A stretch of DNA of 64,000 nt from Vreelandella arcis (GCF_900103865.1 NZ_FNII01000009.1:1-64000), one strand, 5' to 3'. Numbered from the stretch's first letter, positions 34,431 to 44,498 are shown. Notes: a model not told the origin generated them from the letters alone. Numbers and translations are program-made.

Positions 34431-35363
34431 CTAAACGTTGGAGAGGGTAGCGCCACGTGCTTCTAGTCGCTGAAGGTAGTGCTCAAAACTTTCTTTGGGG
34501 CAGGGCAGGCAAGCCGCAATGCGTACCTCAACGTGGCCTGTTTCGACCAGTACCCGCCGTGACAGCGCGTGCTGAAGTCGGTCTCGAACCAGCAGTGCAC
34601 CGCTTTCGCTGGTGTCGGGCAGTACTAACCAAAAGGTGGCATTATCAGCGCGGCCCAGTAGGTCATGATCACGGCAGCAGCTATAGACTTCCGTGCACAA
34701 AGCGCTGAGCAAGGCTTGCGCAGCCCGGGGGCCGAACTGTTCTTCCGCCATGTCCCGCTGGGGTAAATGAATTACCAGCACGGCGAGGCGCTGGTTCAGC
34801 AGGTCGGCCCGTTGGTATTCGCTGTGCAGGCGTTCTTTTAAGGTATCGATATGGTAGGCGTCACATTCGCTGTCGTTGGGGTCGGTAGCCCGCAGCAGCG
34901 CCCGGCGTCGTGCATGCTCCCAGCGCGGTAGTGCCAACAGAAGCCCCAGTGCAATGTAGCCCATGACCAGCGTTGGCGGCGCTTGGCTAAGCGATGGCAT
35001 GAGCCACCATAATGGGACGAGAACAAGGTGCAAGGCCACGGCACCGGTCAACGGAAGCAACAGGAAGGCGGCGGTCATCGGCAGGCCGATCCAAATCAGT
35101 GGTATTTCAGGTTGGAAGTAAAGCGCAGCCATGACGCTTGTGTAGGCGCAGGCCAGAAGTACGAGCCGGGGGAGGTGAGCGCGGATATCCTGGCCCAAAT
35201 GAAGCAAAAACGCGGTGAGCAAAAGCAGTGTCATGAAACTGGGCACCACCAAGTCGCGATACTCACCCATGGCATATAGCCACATCGCATAGCAGCTCAT
35301 TAAGGCGATGCTTGCCAGATAAGCCAGTGTCATTAACCGTCTGGGGAACTGATGCTGAATCAT
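34431..35363 (-). CDS. Membrane protein with degenerate GGDEF domain that keeps an RxxD I-site
   Basis: A 310-residue protein with five or six TM helices (about 10-145) and a cytosolic GGDEF-like domain (about 155-300). The active-site signature is ruined: the R-x-GGDEF position reads RADNATF (residues 238-244), so GGDE has become DNAT while the flanking Arg and Phe are kept. RDHD (231-234) lies exactly five residues before it, the position of the product-binding RxxD I-site. This pattern fits a c-di-GMP receptor rather than a cyclase; that is inference. It overlaps the upstream paralogous gene by four bases. Confidence 0.75.
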   Translation of the reverse strand: MIQHQFPRRLMTLAYLASIALMSCYAMWLYAMGEYRDLVVPSFMTLLLLTAFLLHLGQDIRAHLPRLVLLACAYTSVMAALYFQPEIPLIWIGLPMTAAFLLLPLTGAVALHLVLVPLWWLMPSLSQAPPTLVMGYIALGLLLALPRWEHARRRALLRATDPNDSECDAYHIDTLKERLHSEYQRADLLNQRLAVLVIHLPQRDMAEEQFGPRAAQALLSALCTEVYSCCRDHDLLGRADNATFWLVLPDTSESGALLVRDRLQHALSRRVLVETGHVEVRIAACLPCPKESFEHYLQRLEARGATLSNV

Positions 35364-36214
35364 GGTTGGCCTCGAAGTTCGCCAATCGGTCGTTGGGTGA
35401 GTGTTTCCAACATCGAAGGGGTGGGGGCCACATCCATCAGTTCAAGCGCTTCAATGGTAATGTTGTCGGGTAGGCTATCGACCATGAGCCGATAGCGGTC
35501 ATGGGTCTCCAAGGCGGAGCGAGACAGCATCAGCGTGGCGAGAGTGGCGCCATTAATTCGATAAACGTTCTCAAAGTCATGGGTCAGCTCGCAGAGTTTT
35601 TTGGCCGTCGTCCATAGCTGGTGGCGTTTTACATGTACCACCAATAGCTCGCCGTAAACCCCTTCCCGTGCGCAGCGGGTCTGCTCGCGATGAATGTCGC
35701 GTACTAACTGTTCGCCGGCCCACAGGTTGAGGCCCGGAATGAGCCGCAGCCGCTGGCGAATCGCGCCGTTCATATCGATCAGCTGTTGGGCGCGGGCCAA
35801 TGCCAGCACGCATAAAATCGCCAGCGAAATAACCATCAACAGCCATGCCGGTGTCGAAAGCTGCGGGGCAACTAACACGGCGCTTAGCAGGCCAGCGCTG
35901 ATGTTAAATGCCGCCACCCAACTCATTTGAGGTAGCATAAACAGCGCGGCCCAAGCCCAAATTAACAGGCCGTGTCGTTCAGGCGCTGTGGCAATCAGCC
36001 CTAGCAGCAGCGCTCCCGGTAACAATTGCCACGGACGGCCACGCGAATGCCGATGGCTAAAGTCCAGCAATAAGGCGGTGATAAATAGCCACCCCACCGA
36101 CAGCCATAGCAGCAGGGCTGCAGATGGCGGTGCGGCGGGCGTCCATAAAGCAAGCGCCATGGCGGCGGCCAGTAAATTGGTCCTTAATAGACGTATTTTG
36201 TATTTATTTTGCAT
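35360..36214 (-). CDS. Membrane protein with degenerate GGDEF domain, paralogue of its neighbour
   Basis: A 284-residue protein with about six TM helices (10-140) and a C-terminal domain (about 155-275) aligned to GGDEF. LIPGLNLWAGEQLVRDIHRE takes the place of the DxLTGLxNR segment. The active-site motif reads YRINGATLATLML (R219, then NGATL for GGDEF), so Asp and Glu are both lost. No RxxD lies five residues before it; that spot reads HDFE. Cyclase activity is therefore not expected. It is the first gene of a two-gene operon with 34431-35363; the pair is divergent from proA. Confidence 0.7.
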   Translation of the reverse strand: MQNKYKIRLLRTNLLAAAMALALWTPAAPPSAALLLWLSVGWLFITALLLDFSHRHSRGRPWQLLPGALLLGLIATAPERHGLLIWAWAALFMLPQMSWVAAFNISAGLLSAVLVAPQLSTPAWLLMVISLAILCVLALARAQQLIDMNGAIRQRLRLIPGLNLWAGEQLVRDIHREQTRCAREGVYGELLVVHVKRHQLWTTAKKLCELTHDFENVYRINGATLATLMLSRSALETHDRYRLMVDSLPDNITIEALELMDVAPTPSMLETLTQRPIGELRGQP

Positions 36215-36406
36215 GGTGGCTTACTATCAACCTTAAAGGAGATGCGTGATGGTGAGCACGATATGCGTAAAATAGTCATCATTAACGTGGCGCAAAGTGT
36301 TAACTAGATCCTTAGTATAGCCTTAAAATAGCTTAATATATTGCATTGCGAACAAGCCAAATGCCACCGCGTGGCTTAGTCCACCGAGGAACCCCATGGA
36401 GATCGC

Positions 36407-37714
36407 ATGAGCGTTTCAACATCGTTCGAAGACGATGCACAGTTATCCTTACAAGCCGGAGACGTTGCGGCCTACATGCAGACGCTGGGCAAAGCCGCAC
36501 GTCAGGCGTCTAGCGAGCTTCGCCGTACCGATTCCGGCCAAAAAAACCGTGCCCTGCTGGCCATGGCCGCCCGTTTAGACACCGCCCGCGCTGACGTGTT
36601 GGCGGCCAACGCCCGCGACCTATCCAACGGGCAGGAAAACGGCTTAGACGCGGCGTTATTGGATCGTTTGGCATTAAGCGATGCGCGCATCGATGCCATG
36701 ATAGAAGGCCTGCAGCAAGTCGCGAGCCTTCCTGATCCGGTGGGAGAGATTAACGACATGCGTTATCGCCCCAGCGGTATTCAAGTGGGCAAAATGCGTG
36801 TCCCCTTAGGCGTTATCGGCATTATCTATGAGTCGCGTCCCAACGTCACCTTAGAAGCCGCCAGCCTGTGCCTTAAATCCGGCAATGCGTGTGTCCTGAG
36901 GGGCGGCTCTGAGGCGCGTGAATCCAACGCGGCCATTGCTGCCTGTATTCGGACGGGGCTGAGCGATGCCGGGCTACCCGCTGGGAGCGTCCAGGTGGTG
37001 GCGACCAGCGATCGCGCAGCGGTTGGGGCGATGATCACCATGCCCGACTATATCGACGTAATTATTCCGCGCGGCGGCAAATCATTGATCGAGCGGGTTT
37101 CTCGCGAGGCGACCGTGCCGGTTATCAAACACCTGGATGGGGTGTGCCATGTTTACATCCACAGCTTGGCGGATCCTGCCAAAGCGCTGGCGATCGCGGT
37201 GAATGCCAAGACCCACCGTTACGGCACCTGTAACACCATGGAAACGCTTCTGGTGGATGAGGCGATTGCCGATCTATTGCTACCCGAGTTGGCTCGCTGC
37301 TATGCGGAGCATGAGGTTGAGTTGCGTGGCTGCGAACAAACCCAGGCGCTGCTTCCCCAGGCGTTGCCTGCCAGCGAAGACGACTGGGGCGCTGAATACC
37401 TAGCGCCGATTTTGGCCATTAAAGTAGTCAGCGACATTGATGAAGCGATTGGCCATATTGAGCGCTATGGTTCCCACCATACCGACGCCATCGTGACTGA
37501 AGATTATTCGTTGGCGCGGCGGTTTATGGCCGAAGTGGACTCAAGCTCGGTGATCGTTAACGCCTCGACACGTTTTGCCGATGGGTTTGAGTACGGTTTG
37601 GGTGCGGAAATCGGTATTTCGACAAACAAACTACATGCCCGCGGCCCGGTTGGGCTTGAAGGGCTCACCACTCAGAAATACGTGGTGATGGGCGACGGCC
37701 AGGTGCGTGAATGA
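36407..37714 (+). CDS. proA: Glutamate-5-semialdehyde dehydrogenase
   Basis: A 435-residue NADPH-dependent enzyme reducing gamma-glutamyl phosphate to glutamate semialdehyde in proline synthesis. It matches ProA through [21 protein letters not shown], the [10 protein letters not shown] block, and the active-site Cys in [13 protein letters not shown]. The usual length is about 415-435. It opens the operon with nadD, whose start overlaps its stop by four bases. proB is not in the window. Proline is a compatible solute in halophiles. Confidence 0.96.
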   Translation: MSVSTSFEDDAQLSLQAGDVAAYMQTLGKAARQASSELRRTDSGQKNRALLAMAARLDTARADVLAANARDLSNGQENGLDAALLDRLALSDARIDAMIEGLQQVASLPDPVGEINDMRYRPSGIQVGKMRVPLGVIGIIYESRPNVTLEAASLCLKSGNACVLRGGSEARESNAAIAACIRTGLSDAGLPAGSVQVVATSDRAAVGAMITMPDYIDVIIPRGGKSLIERVSREATVPVIKHLDGVCHVYIHSLADPAKALAIAVNAKTHRYGTCNTMETLLVDEAIADLLLPELARCYAEHEVELRGCEQTQALLPQALPASEDDWGAEYLAPILAIKVVSDIDEAIGHIERYGSHHTDAIVTEDYSLARRFMAEVDSSSVIVNASTRFADGFEYGLGAEIGISTNKLHARGPVGLEGLTTQKYVVMGDGQVRE

Positions 37715-38364
37715 CCCAGCCTGCCCGAATCGCTATGCTGGGGGGAACCTTTGATCCGGTGCATATCGGGCACTTGCGCAGTGCGGTAGAGCTGCGTGAT
37801 GCGCTGGGTTTAGACACTGTGCACATGATGCCGGCACCTCAGCCACCCCTGCGCGACGCCCCCCAGGTGTCGCCTCGCCAGCGTTTGGCGCTATTGCAAA
37901 TGGCTATAGGCGACACGCCGGGTCTTCAAGCGGATGCGCGCGAGCTTGAGCGTGAAGGCCCTTCCTACAGCGTCGATACACTTCGTTCGTTGCGCCAAGA
38001 GTACGGCGAGTCGGCACGCTTGGTGATGGCTATCGGCTGGGATGCGTTTTTGCGCCTTGACCAGTGGCGTGAGCCGGAACGGCTATTTGCCTTTGCCCAT
38101 CTGGTGGTTATTGCCCGCCCTGGGCATGCCGAGCCACCGTCGGCATCGTTACGGGAACTGCTGGGACAACGCGAAGTCGATAGCGTGTCCGATATAATGG
38201 CCGCGCCCTACGGAAACCTGCTGCATGTGACGCTACCCTCGGCGATGGCCATTTCAGCGACCCAAATTCGTCAATGGATTAGCGAAGGTAAAAGTGTGCG
38301 CTACCTGTTGACCGAGGCGGTTGAGAACACCATTTTACGCGAAGGGCTGTATCAGCGCTGGTAG
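37711..38364 (+). CDS. nadD: Nicotinate-nucleotide adenylyltransferase
   Basis: A 217-residue nucleotidyltransferase making deamido-NAD from nicotinate mononucleotide and ATP. It has the [18 protein letters not shown] motif, with the HxGH ATP site, and the C-terminal [19 protein letters not shown] (SxTxxR). It overlaps proA by four bases and is followed by rsfS, the common order in gammaproteobacteria. Confidence 0.96.
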   Translation: MTQPARIAMLGGTFDPVHIGHLRSAVELRDALGLDTVHMMPAPQPPLRDAPQVSPRQRLALLQMAIGDTPGLQADARELEREGPSYSVDTLRSLRQEYGESARLVMAIGWDAFLRLDQWREPERLFAFAHLVVIARPGHAEPPSASLRELLGQREVDSVSDIMAAPYGNLLHVTLPSAMAISATQIRQWISEGKSVRYLLTEAVENTILREGLYQRW

Positions 38365-38431
38365 TCCGCTTATTAGCCGTTACAATGGCTCGCTTATAAA
38401 AGCGCATTACACGGGGTTATGGTTAGGAGAT

Positions 38432-38812
38432 ATGCACATCGATACATTAAAGAACGTAGCGCTTGATGCGCTGGAAGAGTTAAAAGCTCGCGATATCGCG
38501 CAGTTAGATGTCGCCGAGCTAACCGACGTTGCTGACATCATGCTCATTGCCAGCGGCACGTCCACCCGCCACGTGGCGGCAATCGCGCAAAACGTGGTAG
38601 AAAGAGCCAAATCCGCCGGGCTGGCCCCGCGCGGTGTTGAGGGCGGTGATAACGCCGATTGGGTGCTTGTCGACCTGAGTGATGTCATTGTTCACATTAT
38701 GCTACCTGAGGCCCGCGCGCTGTACGATTTGGAGCGCTTATGGGCCGATTTGCCCAGCGACACATCGCTGCATGAACTTTCTGTCCATGACGAGCGGGCC
38801 AGCATGTCATGA
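38432..38812 (+). CDS. rsfS: Ribosomal silencing factor RsfS
   Basis: A 126-residue RsfS/Iojap protein. It binds uL14 (L14) on the large ribosomal subunit and blocks subunit joining when nutrients are low. Conserved blocks are ADIMLIASGTSTRHVAAIA, GVEGGDNADWVLVDLSDVIVHIM and YDLERLWAD. The start ATG 38432 follows TAGGAGA at the right spacing. It overlaps rlmH by four bases. Confidence 0.95.
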   Translation: MHIDTLKNVALDALEELKARDIAQLDVAELTDVADIMLIASGTSTRHVAAIAQNVVERAKSAGLAPRGVEGGDNADWVLVDLSDVIVHIMLPEARALYDLERLWADLPSDTSLHELSVHDERASMS

Positions 38813-39276
38813 AAATCCGCCTGTTGGCGGTGGGTGGTAAAATGCCCGCTTGGGTGGACGACGGTGTGGATACATACCGAAAACGCTTACCCAAAGATTT
38901 CAGCCTGGATATCGAAGAGGTGGCGTTAGGCCAGCGCGGAAAAAACGCGGATATCGCCCGCGCGCGTGAGCAAGAAGCCGAACGCATCCGTGGCAAGTTG
39001 CGGGGTAATGAGCACGTCGTCGCGTTGGAAGTTCACGGCCATCCCTGGACAACCGAGCAGCTTGCAAAGCAGGCCGACGGCTGGCGAATGCAAGGCCAGG
39101 ACGTGGTTTTGCTGGTGGGTGGCCCAGATGGATTAGATCCAGGCTTGTCGGCAATCGCCCAGCAACGCTGGTCGCTTTCCCCGCTCACCTTACCTCATCC
39201 CTTGGTGCGTATTATGCTCGCCGAGCAGCTTTATCGTGCATGGACGCTGCTGGTCGGGCATCCCTATCACCGTTAA
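38809..39276 (+). CDS. rlmH: 23S rRNA pseudouridine-1915 N3-methyltransferase
   Basis: A 155-residue SPOUT methyltransferase that methylates pseudouridine 1915 in helix 69 of 23S rRNA, using SAM. VLLVGGPDGLDPGLS forms part of the knot, and LSPLTLPHPLVRIMLAEQLYRAW is the C-terminal signature, ending in the short HPYHR tail. It is coupled to rsfS and precedes mrdA by 63 bases. Confidence 0.96.
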   Translation: MKIRLLAVGGKMPAWVDDGVDTYRKRLPKDFSLDIEEVALGQRGKNADIARAREQEAERIRGKLRGNEHVVALEVHGHPWTTEQLAKQADGWRMQGQDVVLLVGGPDGLDPGLSAIAQQRWSLSPLTLPHPLVRIMLAEQLYRAWTLLVGHPYHR

Positions 39277-39339
39277 CCGTTCAAGCAGCCGGATGCTACT
39301 GGGTGCCCGTCATCGATTGATTGAGAGTTAGTCACCGCT

Positions 39340-41247
39340 ATGCCGCAGCGCTCCGACAAGCTTAAAAACCCCGAGCAAGAGCTACGCATTTTCCGCGCGA
39401 GAGCGTTATTGGCCCTGGTGGTCGTGTTGGCCTTAACCAGCCTGCTGATCGGCCGGTTGGCTTATTTGCAGGTGGTTCAGCACGATGTCTACAGCACGCG
39501 CTCTGAAAACAACCGCGTTCGCGTTGAACCCCTTCCGCCTAATCGTGGCTTGATTTACGACCGTAACGGCGTGCTCTTGGCTGAAAACCGGCCCACCTAC
39601 AATCTGACGTTGGTGCGCGAGCGAGCGGAAGACGTCGACGAAACGCTTGAGCTGCTGGTTGAGCTTCTCGGCCTTACCGGCGAAGATGTCGCCACGTTTT
39701 ATGAGCGTTCCCAGCAGTGGCAACGACCTTTTCAGCCGGTTCTGTTGGCCAGTGACCTGAGCGAAAAGCAAATTGCCCGGCTGGCGATTAATCGCCACAA
39801 GCTACCTGGGGTCGAAGTCGAAGCGCAGTTGTTGCGTTACTACCCTAATGCCGAGATTATGGCCCATGCGTTGGGCTATGTGGGGCGGATCAACGCTGAA
39901 GAATTAGCCAATCTGGATGCCAGTCGCTATGCCGGTACGCACTTTATTGGCAAAACCGGCGTCGAGCGCTTTTATGAAGACGCGCTTCATGGTCAGGCTG
40001 GGTTACGTAAGGTTGAAACCAACGCCCGCGGTCGGGTGCTAAGGGAGTTAGGCCGCACTGATCCCGTGCCGGGTAAGGATTTGACGCTTACGCTTGATAA
40101 ATCTCTGCAGCAGCTGGCCTACGAGTTAATGGACGGTCGTCGGGGATCGATCGTGGCGATCCAGCCTAGCAGCGGCGAGATACTCGCGATGGTGTCCACG
40201 CCTGGTTTTGACAGCAATCAGTTTGTGACCGGCATCGATAGGGCCTCTTATCAGGCGCTCCAGGAGAATCTCGATTTACCACTGTTTAATCGCGCGATTC
40301 GAGGCCATTATCCACCGGGTTCCACGATCAAACCTTTCCTGGCACTTGGCGGGCTCGCCGATGGTGCTATCACGCCGGACACCACCATCAACGACCCCGG
40401 CTATTACCAACTGCCAAATGATTCTCGGCGCTACCGCAACTGGCTGCGCTGGGGGCACGGGCGCGTCGATTTGGAGCGCTCCCTGGCAGTGTCCAATAAC
40501 ACCTTTTACTACTCGCTTGCCCATGAGATGGGCATCGATAGTCTTCACGAGCAAATGAGCAACTTTGGCTTTGGTCAGCGCGTTTCCCACGATGTGCAGA
40601 GCGAAAGCACCGGCTTGATGCCTTCTCGTGAATGGAAGCGCGAACGCTTTGGCCAGACGTGGTACCCAGGTGAGACGCTTTCCGTGGGTATTGGGCAAGG
40701 CTATTGGCAAGTAACCCCCTTACAGTTGGCCACTGCGACGGCCACCCTTGCCAATCGTGGGGAGTGGGTAAAACCACGGATAGCCCGTGAAGTGGGCGAC
40801 TCGACGTTGCCAACTGATCTGCCGGATACGCCTGACGATATCAATCTGGCACAGGATAGTTGGTGGGATCGGGTGTTTAGCGGCATGGAAAAAGTAGTTA
40901 GCGGCCGGGAAGGGACGGCTCGTCGGATGGGGCAAGGGCTTGAGTATCGTATGGGAGGAAAGTCGGGCACCGCCCAGGTTTTCTCACTTGGCCAAGACCA
41001 ACGCTACGACGCCGACGAACTGAAAGAGCGGCTACGTGACCATGCGCTGTTTATCGCGTTTGCCCCCATCGAAGACCCACAGATTGCTGTGGCGGTGATT
41101 GTCGAAAACGCTGGCGGCGGCAGTACCCATGCGGCGCACTTGGCACGCGCAATGACCGATGAATGGCTGTTGGAAGACGAAGCCCCTGAGGTTGATGAAG
41201 TGCGCGAAACCCTTGAAACCGATACCCACAACGTGGAGGGTAACTGA
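39340..41247 (+). CDS. mrdA: Penicillin-binding protein 2 (elongasome transpeptidase)
   Basis: A 635-residue class B PBP that crosslinks lateral-wall peptidoglycan. A TM anchor lies at about 22-45 (LLALVVVLALTSLLIGRLAY), then the dimerisation domain with PNRGLIYDRNGVLLAEN. The catalytic SxxK is in YPPGSTIKPFLALG, SxN in AVSNNTFYYSL, and KSGTAQ in GGKSGTAQVF. It is followed two bases later by rodA, its glycosyltransferase partner. The C-terminal tail is acidic. Confidence 0.96.
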   Translation: MPQRSDKLKNPEQELRIFRARALLALVVVLALTSLLIGRLAYLQVVQHDVYSTRSENNRVRVEPLPPNRGLIYDRNGVLLAENRPTYNLTLVRERAEDVDETLELLVELLGLTGEDVATFYERSQQWQRPFQPVLLASDLSEKQIARLAINRHKLPGVEVEAQLLRYYPNAEIMAHALGYVGRINAEELANLDASRYAGTHFIGKTGVERFYEDALHGQAGLRKVETNARGRVLRELGRTDPVPGKDLTLTLDKSLQQLAYELMDGRRGSIVAIQPSSGEILAMVSTPGFDSNQFVTGIDRASYQALQENLDLPLFNRAIRGHYPPGSTIKPFLALGGLADGAITPDTTINDPGYYQLPNDSRRYRNWLRWGHGRVDLERSLAVSNNTFYYSLAHEMGIDSLHEQMSNFGFGQRVSHDVQSESTGLMPSREWKRERFGQTWYPGETLSVGIGQGYWQVTPLQLATATATLANRGEWVKPRIAREVGDSTLPTDLPDTPDDINLAQDSWWDRVFSGMEKVVSGREGTARRMGQGLEYRMGGKSGTAQVFSLGQDQRYDADELKERLRDHALFIAFAPIEDPQIAVAVIVENAGGGSTHAAHLARAMTDEWLLEDEAPEVDEVRETLETDTHNVEGN

Positions 41248-41249
41248 CC

Positions 41250-42407
41250 ATGCCATGGCAGGCATTAACCCGTTCAATGCGCGGGCAACCAGTGCGTGCT
41301 GGTAGCGGCATTTCAAAACGCAAAAGTATCTGGGAGCGCATTCATTTGGATCCCTGGTTGTTGGGGTTGCTGTTGATCCTAATGGGCAGTGGTCTGTTGG
41401 TGATCTACAGTGCTTCTGGCCAGAGCATGAATGTGGTCATCGCCCAAGCGTTACGTTTTGGTGTTGCTTTAGTGGCGATGTTGGTGGTGGCACAGTTTTC
41501 ACCGATTATCTTTCTACGTTGGGCGCCTGTGGTTTACGGCTTCGGGGTGCTGATGTTGGTGGCGGTCGAGCTTGTCGGCGATATTGGTATGGGCGCCCAG
41601 CGCTGGTTGGTGATCCCCGGGGTGATTCGCTTTCAACCTTCTGAAATGATGAAGCTGGCCGTGCCATTGATGGTCGCCGCGTATCTTAATCGGTGTGAGC
41701 TGCCTCCCAAGTTGAAAGATATTATGGTGTGCGCCGTACTTATCGCGCTCCCCGTGGCGCTGATTGCCGCCCAGCCTGATTTGGGAACTTCATTATTGGT
41801 GGCCAGCGCGGCGATAATTGTTGTGCTGTTAGCGGGTTTGTCGTGGCGACTGATTGGTCTTGTCGTCGCCTTGCTGGTGGCGGGTTTCCCTTTGCTATGG
41901 ATGAATCTGCATAACTATCAGCGTCAGCGCATACTGACGTTCCTGAACCCTGAAAGCGATCCGCTTGGCGCAGGCTGGAATATTATTCAATCGACGACCG
42001 CGATTGGCAGCGGCGGTATTTTCGGCAAAGGGTGGCTAGAAGGAACGCAATCGCATTTGGAATTTTTACCTGAGCCCCATACCGACTTTATCGTGGCGGT
42101 GTTGGGTGAAGAAGTGGGGCTTATTGGCATGGTAGTGTTGATTTTCCTCTATTTGTTGATTGTGGGTCGGGGGCTGTGGTTGGCGAGCGAATCGCAAAAC
42201 ACCTTTGGCCGCTTGGTGGCCGGCAGTATTATTCTGACATTTTTTATCTATGTGTTTGTTAACGTCGGGATGGTAAGCGGGATTTTACCAGTTGTCGGGG
42301 TACCCTTGCCGTTGGTCAGCTATGGGGGAACCTCAAGCGTGACCTTGCTGTTGGGTTTCGGTATTCTCATGTCGATCCACTCGCATCGACGGCTTCTTCC
42401 GCGCTAG
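41250..42407 (+). CDS. rodA: Rod-shape SEDS peptidoglycan polymerase RodA
   Basis: A 385-residue polytopic membrane protein of the SEDS family that polymerises glycan strands with PBP2. LLGLLLILMGSGLLVIYSASGQ is the first TM, and QRWLVIPGVIRFQPSEMMKLAV is the conserved loop containing the Glu-rich catalytic region. PLPLVSYGGTSSVTLLLGFGIL closes it. The start has GTGGAGGG upstream. It lies two bases after mrdA. Confidence 0.95.
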   Translation: MPWQALTRSMRGQPVRAGSGISKRKSIWERIHLDPWLLGLLLILMGSGLLVIYSASGQSMNVVIAQALRFGVALVAMLVVAQFSPIIFLRWAPVVYGFGVLMLVAVELVGDIGMGAQRWLVIPGVIRFQPSEMMKLAVPLMVAAYLNRCELPPKLKDIMVCAVLIALPVALIAAQPDLGTSLLVASAAIIVVLLAGLSWRLIGLVVALLVAGFPLLWMNLHNYQRQRILTFLNPESDPLGAGWNIIQSTTAIGSGGIFGKGWLEGTQSHLEFLPEPHTDFIVAVLGEEVGLIGMVVLIFLYLLIVGRGLWLASESQNTFGRLVAGSIILTFFIYVFVNVGMVSGILPVVGVPLPLVSYGGTSSVTLLLGFGILMSIHSHRRLLPR

Positions 42408-42455
42408 CGATGAACTGAAACAAGACACAACGCCTTCTAAAGGAGCAGTGAGTGA

Positions 42456-43493
42456 ATGAGTAACGCCAAAAGGATGGCAAGCGTCGGCATCGCGGCCCTG
42501 ATGTTGGGTAGCGTAGCGCTTCCAGGGATGGCGGCGGAGGCCGGTGATTTTGACCCGCGACAGCACGAAGGGGCGCGGTCGCTTGTTGAAAGCCTGAAAG
42601 AAAAGGGATTGCCCGGTGTTTGGTTAACCGAACAATTGCGCCAAGCATCGATGCGCCAGTCCGTGCTGGATGCCATGCAAGGGGCGGCCGAGCGCCATCT
42701 TGAGTGGCATGAGTATCGCGATATTTTTATTACCCAGCAGCGTATTGAGGAAGGCGTTGAATTCCAACAAACGCACGCCGATGCGCTGGCTAAAGCCGAG
42801 CAAGTTTACGGTGTTCCCCGCGACATTATCACCGCGATTATTGGCGTCGAGACCTATTACGGCCGCTACCGAGGTGAGCACCCTGTATTGGATTCATTAG
42901 CCACACTGGCCTTTGAGCACCCTACACGGGGCGATTTTTTTTATCGTGAGCTGGCGGCCTTCCTGCAGATTGCCTATGACCAGCAGGTTGAGCCTGCCGC
43001 GTTAAAAGGCTCTTATGCGGGAGCAATGGGGTATCCGCAGTTTATCCCTACCAGCTACCAGGCCTATGCCGTTGATTTTGATAACGACGGCCAACGCGAT
43101 TTGTGGAATAACCCGGTGGACGCCATTGGCAGCGTTGGGAACTATTTCGCGGAGCACGGCTGGCAAGCGGGCGAAGCGGTGTACCACGCTGCCCAGGGGC
43201 CCGATACAGCGCCCTCAGGTCTTACTGTGAATCAGATAACACCGCCTGACACGGCGTTAAGCACGCTGGCGTCAGTGGGCATTACCCCTAACGTGACGCT
43301 GGATGAGGCTATAAAGGTGTCACCGCTCGTCCTGACCCAAAGCGATGGAGAGCTATCGTACCGTCTTGGTGAGTATAATTTTTACGTGATTACCCGTTAC
43401 AACCACAGTCACCTATATGCCATGGCCGTCGCAGAGCTGGCAGAGGCGATAGGGGCAGAAGCGAACGAGACCCAGGGTGAGGACGACGCATGA
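42456..43493 (+). CDS. mltB: Lytic murein transglycosylase B
   Basis: A 345-residue periplasmic lytic transglycosylase cutting the MurNAc-GlcNAc bond to give 1,6-anhydro-MurNAc. The signal peptide ends near GMAAEAG (about 27). The catalytic Glu is in IIGVETYYGRYRGEHPVLDSLATLAF, followed by the SYAGAMGYPQFIPTSY substrate loop. It has no lipobox Cys, so unlike E. coli MltB it may be soluble. It overlaps rlpA by four bases. Confidence 0.94.
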   Translation: MSNAKRMASVGIAALMLGSVALPGMAAEAGDFDPRQHEGARSLVESLKEKGLPGVWLTEQLRQASMRQSVLDAMQGAAERHLEWHEYRDIFITQQRIEEGVEFQQTHADALAKAEQVYGVPRDIITAIIGVETYYGRYRGEHPVLDSLATLAFEHPTRGDFFYRELAAFLQIAYDQQVEPAALKGSYAGAMGYPQFIPTSYQAYAVDFDNDGQRDLWNNPVDAIGSVGNYFAEHGWQAGEAVYHAAQGPDTAPSGLTVNQITPPDTALSTLASVGITPNVTLDEAIKVSPLVLTQSDGELSYRLGEYNFYVITRYNHSHLYAMAVAELAEAIGAEANETQGEDDA

Positions 43494-44449
43494 GGTGCCA
43501 CGCGAAAGTCTATCAGCGGTTAGGTTGGGCGGTCGTCGCCCTGACCTTGGTAAGCGGTTGTGCCAGCCACGAACCGAATACCGTGCAAACGGCGGCCAAC
43601 CAAACAAGTGCTTCCCCTGAGCCAACCAACGATCGGGAGACGGCCGGTGGTCGTTACGCCATGAGCGGCGATGCCTATCCACTTGATCCCCCGGATGTTT
43701 CACAAGTCCCTGACGCCGAGCCGCGCGATGAACCGCATTCGAGGGCGGGCAACCGTTCAACTTACGAGGTTTGGGGAAAAACTTACCATGTTCTGCCGGA
43801 CGCTGACGGGTATAGCAAGCGTGGGTTAGCCTCTTGGTATGGTAAAAAATTCCACGGCTATGCCACCTCGAACGGTGAAATTTACGATATGTATAAAATG
43901 TCGGCGGCGCACCGTTCGTTACCGCTTCCCACATTCGCCCGGGTGACAAACGAGCGCAATGGACAGTCGGTGATTGTCAGGGTTAACGATCGTGGGCCCT
44001 TCCATAGCGAGCGTGAAATTGACCTTTCTTATGCCGCCGCCGCCCGGCTGGATATTTTGGATGAGGGCACCGGTGCGGTGAAGGTCGAGGCGATTGACCC
44101 CGCTCAATGGCGGGCGCAACATGCGGGGGGAACCGCTCAGCCCGCGGTGGCATCGAGTCAGGCATCCGCGTCAACGTCAGCATCGACGTCGGTCAATAGG
44201 GCCCCACAAGCACCGACTCAACCCAATGCCGCCGACAGTGTCTATTTGCAAATAGCGGCGTTGGGCAATGCCCAAGCGGCACGGCAACTGCAAACGCAAC
44301 TGAATGATGCGTTGCGCCACACTGTGCGTGTGCAAGCAAGCGATGATGTTTACCGTGTGCAGGTAGGGCCGGTAGCGGCCGATCAAGAAAGTGAGGCTCG
44401 CAAAGCGTTACACGATGCGGGCTTTACCGATGTGTTTATCGTGCGATAA
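43490..44449 (+). CDS. rlpA: Septal-ring lytic transglycosylase RlpA
   Basis: A 319-residue outer-membrane lipoprotein. The lipobox is LTLVSGCASH (acylated Cys near 24). The double-psi beta-barrel (about 105-195) has GLASWYGKKFHGYATSNGE and VRVNDRGPF with the catalytic-type Asp and His. A Ser/Ala/Thr-rich linker follows, then a C-terminal SPOR domain (about 240-319) that targets denuded septal glycan. It cleaves naked glycan at division sites. It ends at an intrinsic terminator, closing the mrdA operon. Confidence 0.94.
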   Translation: MRCHAKVYQRLGWAVVALTLVSGCASHEPNTVQTAANQTSASPEPTNDRETAGGRYAMSGDAYPLDPPDVSQVPDAEPRDEPHSRAGNRSTYEVWGKTYHVLPDADGYSKRGLASWYGKKFHGYATSNGEIYDMYKMSAAHRSLPLPTFARVTNERNGQSVIVRVNDRGPFHSEREIDLSYAAAARLDILDEGTGAVKVEAIDPAQWRAQHAGGTAQPAVASSQASASTSASTSVNRAPQAPTQPNAADSVYLQIAALGNAQAARQLQTQLNDALRHTVRVQASDDVYRVQVGPVAADQESEARKALHDAGFTDVFIVR

Positions 44450-44472
44450 TTGCACCCCCATTTATTAGTAGG

Positions 44473-44498
44473 CGCGCGCCGATGGCCGCGTTTTTTTT
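44473..44498 (+). terminator. Intrinsic terminator after rlpA
   Basis: CGCG-C-GCC (44473-44480), three-base loop GAT, GGC-CGCG (44484-44490), then eight T. There is one bulged base in the stem. It separates the rlpA end from dacA. Confidence 0.7.
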
